Assembly: GCA_033720955.1 (NCBI GenBank)
Contig: JAWWBN010000180.1
Span: forward strand, 1 to 7,944
Length of the DNA stretch: 7,944 bases
Source: JAWWBN01 sp033720955
GTDB lineage: Bacteria; Acidobacteriota; Thermoanaerobaculia; Multivoradales; JAHEKO01
Reading direction: 5' to 3'
The position numbers and the translations under genes were made by a program. This document shows positions 1 to 7,300 of the stretch, in pieces. Below the pieces are notes generated by a model. The model had not been told where the DNA came from and did not search any database. It worked only from the letters and a program-made list of their open reading frames with translations. Each line of letters opens with the position of its first letter. Position 1 is the first letter of the stretch.

Positions 1-1
1 C

Positions 2-814
2 ACCCTCTCCCCCCCCGCCCGGCGGCCCTGGGGGGCGGGGGGGCGGGGACGCGGCGGGGGCGCGGCCGCGCCCCCGGCGGTCGTCGAGCTGGGCGCCGAG
101 GCGTCCGAGCTCTTCTCGCGGCTCGACGGCGCGACCTCGGCCGCCGGGCTGGCCGAGAACACCGGGCTGGACGAGCACGTGGTCGCCTACCTGCTCTACC
201 GGCTGGAGCGGCAGCAGGCGATCGAGCTGGTGGGGTCGGAGGCCCCGCCGCCGCCGGAGGTGAGGCCCATCGAGCTGCCGGATCCCCCGGTCGAGCCGGA
301 GCCGCGGCCGCCCCGGACGCCCTGGAGCGAGCGTCTGGTCCGGCTGCGCCCCCGTCTGCCCAGCGCGGACGAGCGGCTCTACGACTGGGCGGCGCGTCTC
401 GCGGGAGGGGTGCTGATGCTCTGGGTGGCCGTCTACCTGGCGGGCACGGTCGCCGGCCGGCTGCCGCCGCTGGTGGAGCCCGAGCTCCCGCCCACGGCGC
501 ACGCCGGGCTGCGCCGGGCGATCGGGCTCGACGGCGTCCACCGGGGGGCGCGGATCTTCTTCCTGCTCTACGGCCGCTACCCCGAGACCCTCGAGGAGCT
601 CTACCAGCGGGGGCTGCTGACGGCTTCTCCCGCGGACGCCCCGACGCCTCCCGACTACTCGGCGACTGCGGTCAGCTACGTGGTCTCGGTGCCGAGGGCG
701 GGCCGGCGTCCCGGGGCCACCCAGACCGGGACCATCGCCGGGAACTTCCTGCTCGATCCGGACTTCGCCGGCGCCGAGCTGACGGACCAGCCCCCCCTCG
801 TTCTCCTCGACTGA
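2..814 (+). CDS. DUF4388-type winged-helix membrane protein, 3' part (5' end outside window)
   Basis: The reading frame is open from the window edge to TGA 812-814. The GTG at 179 is the first usual start codon after the edge, but it falls inside a domain, so the true start is upstream. Nucleotides ~86-229 encode a compact winged-helix-like segment with the pattern LFSRLDGATS...LAENTGLDEHVVAYLLYRLE, which resembles the C-terminal helical part of DUF4388 (PATAN-type) proteins. A Pro/Glu/Arg-rich linker follows (~239-345), then one hydrophobic membrane segment (~392-460, core GVLMLWVAVYLAGTVAG). The final domain contains ARIFFLLYGRYPETLEELYQ, similar to the C-terminal part of type II pseudopilins where a short helix precedes a YP-x-TLEEL turn. 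The topology suggests a cytoplasmic regulatory part and an external C-terminus. The first ~75 nt encode a Pro/Gly/Arg-rich linker with long C and G runs, so a frameshift there cannot be excluded. The family assignment is moderate and the function is unknown. Confidence 0.62.
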   Translation, partial: TLSPPARRPWGAGGRGRGGGAAAPPAVVELGAEASELFSRLDGATSAAGLAENTGLDEHVVAYLLYRLERQQAIELVGSEAPPPPEVRPIELPDPPVEPEPRPPRTPWSERLVRLRPRLPSADERLYDWAARLAGGVLMLWVAVYLAGTVAGRLPPLVEPELPPTAHAGLRRAIGLDGVHRGARIFFLLYGRYPETLEELYQRGLLTASPADAPTPPDYSATAVSYVVSVPRAGRRPGATQTGTIAGNFLLDPDFAGAELTDQPPLVLLD

Positions 815-834
815 GCCGGATCTCCACGCGAAAG

Positions 835-865
835 CCGGCCGCGCCTCGCGCGTCTCCGCGGCCGG
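835..865 (+). terminator. Terminator-like hairpin after the first gene
   Basis: A perfect 9-bp stem, CCGGCCGCG (835-843) with CGCGGCCGG (857-865), encloses a 13-nt loop and begins 21 nt after the stop codon of the first gene. No T tract follows on the + strand, so it is not a canonical intrinsic terminator. It may end transcription with Rho or protect the 3' end. Its position between a stop codon and a probable promoter supports a boundary role. Confidence 0.42.
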
Positions 866-899
866 GAAGAGATCTGCGCGGATAATTGTTAGATCAAAC

Positions 900-927
900 G
901 AGTCGCAAGGTTGACAACAAGCGACTC
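900..927. promoter_or_regulatory. Nested inverted repeat, candidate heat-shock operator for dnaK
   Basis: GAGTCGC (900-906) and GCGACTC (921-927) are perfect inverted arms 14 nt apart. Inside them a second palindrome, GTTG-A-CAAC (910-918), has almost the same centre. The inner palindrome contains the probable -35 box of dnaK, so a bound dimer would block RNA polymerase. An HspR gene lies just after dnaK and is the natural candidate ligand. The ACTC/GAGT cores recall the HspR operator HAIR, but the spacing does not match it (20 nt between GAGT and ACTC against the usual 7), and it is not CIRCE. Binding by HspR is inference. Confidence 0.5.
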
Positions 928-940
928 ACTTTTGTAGGAT
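911..940 (+). promoter_or_regulatory. Probable sigma-70-type promoter of dnaK
   Basis: A perfect -35 hexamer TTGACA (911-916) is followed after 18 nt by TAGGAT (935-940), a 4/6 match to the -10 consensus. An unusually AT-rich stretch for this genome (881-898) lies immediately upstream and could act as an UP-like element. The predicted transcript would start near 947, giving a leader of about 65 nt before the dnaK start. The candidate operator at 900-927 covers the -35 box. Confidence 0.55.
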
Positions 941-994
941 CGAAAGGCCCGCGGGGGCACGACACGACGAACGACCGCTCCGCAGGGGGCGGGT

Positions 995-1002
995 GAGGAG
1001 GT
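995..1002 (+). promoter_or_regulatory. Strong ribosome binding site of dnaK
   Basis: GAGGAGGT lies 9 nt before GTG 1012. This is a near-ideal Shine-Dalgarno sequence and fixes the GTG, not a downstream ATG, as the dnaK start. The protein from this GTG begins MSKIIGIDLGTTNS, as expected for DnaK. Confidence 0.8.
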
Positions 1003-1011
1003 ATCCCAGCA

Positions 1012-2913
<1,902 letters not shown>

Positions 2914-3016
2914 GCCCGAGGTGGCCCGGGCCGCGACCGACAGCTCCGCCCCCGCCGGCACCGGCGGCGCCCTGCCGCGCGCCGCCGGGCCTCCCGGGCG
3001 GGGCGGGTCGCGTCCG

Positions 3017-3036
3017 GGCTCCCGCGGCCGGGAGCC
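3017..3036 (+). promoter_or_regulatory. Hairpin immediately upstream of hspR
   Basis: GGCTCCCG (3017-3024) and CGGGAGCC (3029-3036) form a perfect 8-bp stem with a CGGC loop, ending 6 nt before the hspR ATG. It occupies the place where a ribosome binding site should be; only a weak GAGAG (3037-3041) is free. No T tract follows, so termination is unlikely. It could lower translation of the repressor relative to DnaK or act as a thermosensitive structure; both ideas are inference. The rest of the 129-nt dnaK-hspR gap is very GC-rich and shows no gene. Confidence 0.4.
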
Positions 3037-3042
3037 GAGAGC

Positions 3043-3432
3043 ATGAGCGCGCACGGCAAGGCCTCGCGGCGCCGCTACGTGATGATCAGCGCCGTCGCGG
3101 AGCGCTTCGACATCCATCCGCAGACCCTGCGGCTCTACGAGCGCGAGGGGCTCATCCAGCCGGAGCGCAGCGCGGGCAACACCCGTCTCTACGACGACGC
3201 CACGCTCAAGCGCCTGGAGACGATCCTCACCCTGACCCGCGAGATGGGAGTGAATCTCGCCGGGGTCGAGGTGATCCTGCATCTGCGCGAGCAGATGGAG
3301 AGGATGGAGCAGGAGCTCCGGCGTCTCAGCGAGATGGTGGAGCGCGACATCCTCGACCGGAGGGCCGGCATCGAGCGCCAGTACGCGCTCACCAAGCCCA
3401 CCGGCGGTGTGCCCTCCAAGCGCGGCGGCTGA
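3043..3432 (+). CDS. hspR: MerR-family heat-shock repressor HspR
   Basis: A 129-residue DNA-binding protein. Residues ~12-50 form a MerR-type winged helix-turn-helix with the HspR-like pattern ISAVAE...HPQTLRLYEREGLI and an AGNTRLY wing. GVNLAGV (69-75) matches the GVNLAGI signature that separates HspR from other MerR regulators. Residues ~78-103 are a likely dimerising coiled coil, followed by a basic tail. In actinobacteria and some other phyla, HspR binds promoters of dnaK-type operons with DnaK as co-repressor, so repression lifts when DnaK is busy with misfolded proteins. Its position right after dnaK fits that feedback, though here no grpE or dnaJ separates the two. It has no metal-binding Cys set, so a metal sensor is unlikely. 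The start is not supported by a good ribosome binding site; ATG 3082 is a less likely alternative because it would cut into the helix-turn-helix. Confidence 0.88.
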   Translation: MSAHGKASRRRYVMISAVAERFDIHPQTLRLYEREGLIQPERSAGNTRLYDDATLKRLETILTLTREMGVNLAGVEVILHLREQMERMEQELRRLSEMVERDILDRRAGIERQYALTKPTGGVPSKRGG

Positions 3433-3437
3433 CGGGC

Positions 3438-3457
3438 GGAGCCCCGCCGGGCTTCTC
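3438..3457 (+). terminator. Weak hairpin between hspR and the ATPase gene
   Basis: AGCCC (3440-3444) and GGGCT (3449-3453) pair around a CGCC loop. A flanking GGAG/CTCC pairing is possible only with a bulge. It starts 6 nt after the hspR stop and ends about 10 nt before the next start. The stem is short and the T content after it is low, so this is a weak candidate for a boundary between the hspR and ATPase transcription units. Confidence 0.22.
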
Positions 3458-3465
3458 CTGCTACC

Positions 3466-4416
3466 ATGCGGTTTATGGCCGATGCGGGACCGCCCACGCT
3501 CGGTCGTCTGCTCGCGCGGCTGGAGCTTCGAGCCGACGGGGCGACGCCCGATGCAGAGCCGGAGTGCGAGCGCTGCGACGACCGCGGCTGGATCGTCGTC
3601 GCGGACGGCGGCGCCGGGGTGGCTCGGCCGTGCGAGTGCCGGGTCGACGCCCGGGTGCCCAAGCTGCTGGCCGCCGCGCGGATCCCGCCCCGCTTTCTCG
3701 ACAAGAGCCTCGACGACTTCGAGGTCTGGGGAGGACCGAGCCAGAGGGCCGAGCTCACGAGCGCCCGGGCGGCGGCCCGGCAGTACGTCGAGGGGTTCCT
3801 CACCGACCGGGGGTTCCGCGGGACCGGCCTGCTCTTCATCGGCAGGCCGGGGGTGGGCAAGACCCACCTCGCGGTCGGCGTGCTGCGACGGCTGATCGAG
3901 CAGTACAAGCGCCACGGCCTCTTCGTGGACTTCACCTCGCTGCTGCACGAGATCCGGTCCACCTTCGATCCACGGGCAGCGGAGTCGCAGGCGGCGGTCC
4001 TGCACCCGGTGACCCGCGCCGAGGTGGCGGTCATCGACGACCTGGGGGCCCAGAAGTCGAGCGACTGGGTGCGCGAGATCCTCTACCTGATCCTCAACAC
4101 GCGCTACGCCAACCGGCTGCCCACCCTCTTCACCACGAACTACCGGCTGGAGCCGCCGCGCCGCTCCGTGCCGCCGCAGGCCCCGCCACCCGACGACGAC
4201 CTCTACGACGACCACCTGGCGGGGATCGGGAGTCCGTCGCCGCGGTGGGAGGGGGCGGAGGGCGCGGGGGGCGACGCGTCGGCAGAGCGGCCCGAGCTGC
4301 TCGCCTCCGACCGTCTGCCGCCGACCCTCGTCAGCCGTCTCCACGAGATGACCGAGCCGGTGGTGATCGAGGCCGGCGACTACCGCCGAGAGAGGCGCGG
4401 CCCGCGAACGGAGTGA
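3466..4416 (+). CDS. DnaC/DnaI/IstB-like AAA+ ATPase with N-terminal zinc motif
   Basis: A 316-residue protein of the DnaC/DnaI helicase-loader superfamily. The N-terminal part has C34-x2-C37 and C56-x-C58, the four-Cys zinc-binding arrangement common in DnaI-like loaders (CxxCxDxGW...CxC). The AAA+ core shows Walker A GRPGVGKT (126-133), Walker B VAVIDDLG (187-194), sensor 1 LFTTNY (221-226) and the C-terminal arginine-finger box VSRLHEM (289-295). Residues ~229-281 form an unusual Pro/Asp/Gly-rich, probably disordered insert between sensor 1 and the arginine-finger box, where most family members have a short loop. Likely role: ATP-dependent loading of the replicative helicase, or a related remodelling job. 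No replication gene or transposase neighbours it, so an IstB role is unlikely. ATG 3466 and ATG 3475 are both possible starts, and neither has a clear Shine-Dalgarno. The stop overlaps the next gene by 4 nt. Confidence 0.82.
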   Translation: MRFMADAGPPTLGRLLARLELRADGATPDAEPECERCDDRGWIVVADGGAGVARPCECRVDARVPKLLAAARIPPRFLDKSLDDFEVWGGPSQRAELTSARAAARQYVEGFLTDRGFRGTGLLFIGRPGVGKTHLAVGVLRRLIEQYKRHGLFVDFTSLLHEIRSTFDPRAAESQAAVLHPVTRAEVAVIDDLGAQKSSDWVREILYLILNTRYANRLPTLFTTNYRLEPPRRSVPPQAPPPDDDLYDDHLAGIGSPSPRWEGAEGAGGDASAERPELLASDRLPPTLVSRLHEMTEPVVIEAGDYRRERRGPRTE

Positions 4417-6737
4417 GCCGGGCCGGCGATCTCCTGCGGCGTCCCGCGGCGCGGGTCGCACGATGGGCGCGAACGATTCCGTCGGCGACGGACGTGACCG
4501 CCGCCGTCGCCGCTCTGCCCCTTCTGCTGCTGGCGGTGCTGCTGGCCTGCTCGGGAGCCCGCCCGGCTCCCCCCGCGGCCGCCGCTCCGCCGCCCGAGAG
4601 GCCGGCGGCTCGCCCGGCGCAGACGGCCCCGGCCGCCCCGCAGCCCGCGCCACCGGCCCTCCCGCCGACACGGCCCGCCCACCCCGTTCCGACCATCCCC
4701 GAGGTGGTCCGGGTCGGGCTCGCCACCGACCTGGACGAGGTGACGCTGCCCTGCTGCGACCGCGAGCTGGTGGCGGCCACCGGAGGGCGCACGGTGGCGG
4801 TGGTGGCGCCGCTCCGGGTGCGCCCCGCCGTGAGCGAGGTGGCCGTGGGCAGCTTCCGGCTGCAGGTCGCCGCCCTCAAGGCGGAGGCCCAGGCCCGCTC
4901 GCTCGCCGCCGCCGTGACCGAGCTGTCGGGCCTCGCCACCGACGTGGTCTTCGACGCGGGCAGCGACCTCTACCGGGTGCGGGCCGGCCGCTTCGCCGAG
5001 CGCGCCGAGGCCGAGGCGGCCCGGCGGCGGCTGGCCGAGCGCGGCGTCCACGACGCCTGGGTCGTCTCCGAGCAGCCGGAGCTCGAGTCGCCGGCGATGG
5101 AGGTCGCCCTGGGCCAGCAGCGCCGTGTGGTCGAAGGACGGTGGCTCGAGGTCTCGCCGCGCGGCGGCGAGGGCATTTCGGTTCGCGGCCAGCGCTACCG
5201 CGGGCGCATCCTCGTCTATCTCAACGACCGCGGCAGCCTGAACCTGATCAACGAGGTGACCCTGGAGGACTACCTGCGCGGAGTGGTCCCACGCGAGATG
5301 GGGCCGGCCATCTACGACGATCTCGAGGCGCTCAAGGCGCAGGCGGTGGCCGCACGGACCTACACGGTGCGCAACCTGGGGGAGTTCCAGGGTGAGGGGT
5401 ACGACCTGTGCGCCACGCCGCGCTGCCAGGTCTATGGCGGGATGGGCGCCGAGCAGGAGCTCACCGACCGGGCGGTCCTCGAGACCGTCGGGGAGGTCCT
5501 CGTCTACCGCGGCGAGCTGGTCAACGCCATGTACAGCTCCACCTGCGGCGGGCACACCGAGAACGTGGAGGTGATGTTTCCGCTCAAGACCGACCCCTAC
5601 CTGCGCGGCGTGCCCTGTCTGGAGGCCGGGGTCGAGACCCGGGCCGGAGATGCCCGGCCCGGCGTCCGGCCGACCACCGAGCTGGCGCGCCGGCTCCTGC
5701 CGCCGTCGGAGGGATCCGAGACCGCGAGGGCCGAGCGGCGCTTCCAGGCCCTCGCCGAGCTCGCCGGCCTGCCCATCCCCGCCGATCGCCTGGCGTCGCT
5801 CGAGCGCCGAGAGCTGCAGCGATTCGTCGGCTCGATCTTCGACCTGGCGCTCGACGCCCGTCTCTTCGTCGCGCCGGAGGATCTCGATTACCTGCTGGCG
5901 CGGCCGCCCGACGGCTGGTCGGAGGCGGACCGCCGGCTGGCCGTCTACCTGCGCCAGGCGGGGCTGCTCGAGGGACGCCCGGAGGCCGCCCTGGACCGGG
6001 AGGGACTCGACGCCGTCCTCTACCGGCTGGCGGTCTACCTGCAGGTGATCGAGGAGCGGCGGGTGCGGTTCCAGGCGCTCGAGCCCGGGGCCCTGCGCAC
6101 CCGGGAGGGCGACGAGGTGGCCCGCTTCGAGCTGCCCGGGAGCCTGGCCACCTTCCGGCGGCGGGCCGAGGAGAGCGCCGCCGCGACCCTGCGCCTGATC
6201 CCCGGCGACCGCCTCACCCTCTTTTTCCGCCGCGGCGAGCTGCTGGGCATCGAGCAGGAGGTGGACGAGGACGGAGTCGGCTACGACCGCACCAGCAACC
6301 GCAGCCGTTGGACGCGGTTCCGCTCGGACGACAGGCTCCAGGAGCTGGTCGGCGCCCTCTACCCGGGCTTCGACCTGGCCGGCATCGAGGTGGTGGAGCG
6401 CGGGGTCTCCGGGCGGGTGGCGAAGCTCGCCCTGCTGGGCGGCGACGGCCGGCGCGAGGAGCTGGCCGGGCTGCCGATCCGGTGGACCCTGGAGCTGCCC
6501 GACAACCTGTTCACCGTCCGGCGGCTGACCCCGGCGGACGGCCCCCACGGCTGGCTGTTCACCGGCCGCGGGTGGGGCCACGGAGTGGGGATGTGCCAGG
6601 TGGGGGCCTACGGAATGGCCCTGCGCGGGCACGGCTACGAGCAGATCCTGCGTCACTACTACAGCGGCGTCGCTCTGGTCCGGGCGCGGGTCGAGGCCCC
6701 TCCGCCGGCGGCTGCGGCCCCCGGCGGTTTGTGGTAG
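4413..6737 (+). CDS. SPOR-SpoIID/LytB lipoprotein, probable septal lytic transglycosylase
   Basis: With GTG 4413 as start (GTGA overlap with the previous stop) the protein has 774 residues. An Arg-rich N-terminus precedes a hydrophobic stretch ending LLAC, a lipobox with Cys46, so it is a predicted lipoprotein. A Pro/Ala-rich linker leads to a SPOR domain (~147-221, from SFRLQVAALK through YRVRAGRF to AWVVSE). The SpoIID domain follows: YLRGVVPREM (287-296) with the probable catalytic Glu295, AARTY (313-317) and SSTCGG (375-380). A ~230-residue insert (~403-630) interrupts it, and it resumes with SGRV (666-669), RWTLELPDN and GWGHGVGMCQVGAYGMA (720-736). SpoIID is a lytic transglycosylase acting on peptide-stripped glycan, and SPOR binds that same material at division septa, so the fusion is coherent for daughter-cell separation. 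The frame is open further upstream, but that part overlaps the ATPase gene. GTG 4494 is a poorer start because the positive region is lost. Confidence 0.88.
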   Translation: MSRAGDLLRRPAARVARWARTIPSATDVTAAVAALPLLLLAVLLACSGARPAPPAAAAPPPERPAARPAQTAPAAPQPAPPALPPTRPAHPVPTIPEVVRVGLATDLDEVTLPCCDRELVAATGGRTVAVVAPLRVRPAVSEVAVGSFRLQVAALKAEAQARSLAAAVTELSGLATDVVFDAGSDLYRVRAGRFAERAEAEAARRRLAERGVHDAWVVSEQPELESPAMEVALGQQRRVVEGRWLEVSPRGGEGISVRGQRYRGRILVYLNDRGSLNLINEVTLEDYLRGVVPREMGPAIYDDLEALKAQAVAARTYTVRNLGEFQGEGYDLCATPRCQVYGGMGAEQELTDRAVLETVGEVLVYRGELVNAMYSSTCGGHTENVEVMFPLKTDPYLRGVPCLEAGVETRAGDARPGVRPTTELARRLLPPSEGSETARAERRFQALAELAGLPIPADRLASLERRELQRFVGSIFDLALDARLFVAPEDLDYLLARPPDGWSEADRRLAVYLRQAGLLEGRPEAALDREGLDAVLYRLAVYLQVIEERRVRFQALEPGALRTREGDEVARFELPGSLATFRRRAEESAAATLRLIPGDRLTLFFRRGELLGIEQEVDEDGVGYDRTSNRSRWTRFRSDDRLQELVGALYPGFDLAGIEVVERGVSGRVAKLALLGGDGRREELAGLPIRWTLELPDNLFTVRRLTPADGPHGWLFTGRGWGHGVGMCQVGAYGMALRGHGYEQILRHYYSGVALVRARVEAPPPAAAAPGGLW

Positions 6738-6751
6738 ATATTTCGGAACCG

Positions 6752-7300
6752 ATGGTCGCCGAAGAGGAGGTGCGCGCCCTCGTCGCGCGGATCGTGGACG
6801 AGCTGTCCGGAGCCGAAAGCGACGAGCGCCGGCCCTCCGTGGCGATCGGCGCCGATCACGGCGGGTTCGATCTGAAGCAGGCCCTCGCCGGCCATCTGCG
6901 CGACCGGGGGTACACGGTGCGCGACTGCGGCACCCACGGCCCGGAGTCGGTGGACTACCCCGACTTCGCGCACGACGTGGCGAAGCTGGTCGGGTCCGGG
7001 GAGTGCCGCTGGGGGGTGATCGTGGACGGCGCCGGCATCGGCTCCTGCATGGTGGCCAACAAGGTGCCCGGGGTGCGGGCGGCGCTCTGCTACGACCTCT
7101 CGAGCGCCCGCAACAGCCGCGAGCACAACCACGCCAACGTCCTCACCCTCGGGGCCGGGCTTATCGGCCCGAGCCTGGCGCGGCAGATCCTCGACGTCTG
7201 GCTGGAGACGCCGTGGGGGCCGGGCCGCCACGCGGCCCGGGTCGAGAAGATCACCGCGGTGGAGGCCGGCTATCTGGCCGCGCGGGAGGCACGCCGGTGA
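6752..7300 (+). CDS. rpiB: RpiB/LacA/LacB-family sugar-phosphate isomerase with N-terminal encapsulation-type helix
   Basis: A 182-residue protein. Residues ~29-170 match the RpiB fold (PF02502): AIGADHGGFDLK (31-42), VDYPDFA (67-73), GAGIG (93-97), ANKVPGVRA (102-110), HNHANVLTLG (125-134) and GRHAARVEKI (158-167). RpiB enzymes interconvert ribose 5-phosphate and ribulose 5-phosphate or related sugar phosphates. Two things are unusual. Residues 1-28 precede the normal RpiB start and contain an amphipathic helix, EVRALVARIVDEL, like microcompartment encapsulation peptides. The catalytic Cys of E. coli RpiB (in ICGTG) is replaced by Asp92 (VDGAG), and the alternative Glu of mycobacterial RpiB is also absent (Ser98). 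The substrate may therefore differ. The gene starts 14 nt after the wall-enzyme gene and overlaps deoC by 4 nt. ATG 6752 has only a weak ribosome site; the in-frame GTG 6731 would add 7 residues. The fold is certain but the exact reaction is not. Confidence 0.88.
   Translation: MVAEEEVRALVARIVDELSGAESDERRPSVAIGADHGGFDLKQALAGHLRDRGYTVRDCGTHGPESVDYPDFAHDVAKLVGSGECRWGVIVDGAGIGSCMVANKVPGVRAALCYDLSSARNSREHNHANVLTLGAGLIGPSLARQILDVWLETPWGPGRHAARVEKITAVEAGYLAAREARR
7284..7289 (+). promoter_or_regulatory. Ribosome binding site of the deoC-like gene
   Basis: GGGAGG, inside the 3' end of the rpiB-like gene, lies 7 nt before GTG 7297. It fixes the GTG start, and therefore the N-terminal helix, as genuinely part of the aldolase. 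The GTGA overlap with the rpiB-like stop indicates translational coupling. Confidence 0.72.

Noticed and set aside
895..930. Canonical CIRCE or HAIR operator
   Set aside because: Neither TTAGCACTC-N9-GAGTGCTAA nor CTTGAGT-N7-ACTCAAG fits. The dyad present has different arms and spacing, so it is reported only as an operator candidate.
3564..4412. N-terminal extension of the SpoIID-type frame back to ATG 3564
   Set aside because: The frame is open, but it overlaps the clearly coding ATPase gene in another phase, and its translation is Arg/Gly-rich. The lipoprotein signal fits a start at 4413.
3466..4416. IstB-type transposition helper of an IS21 element
   Set aside because: No IstA transposase or terminal repeats are nearby, and the N-terminal Cys motif and the operon context fit a DnaI/DnaC-like cellular protein better.
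4380..6656. 758-codon minus-strand open frame over the SpoIID-type gene
   Set aside because: Antisense shadow caused by GC-rich codon use. No recognisable domain, while the + strand shows SPOR and SpoIID motifs.
5408..6730. Extension of the RpiB-family frame upstream to ATG 5408
   Set aside because: It overlaps the SpoIID coding sequence out of phase. The RpiB-like protein with its N-terminal helix is complete from 6752.
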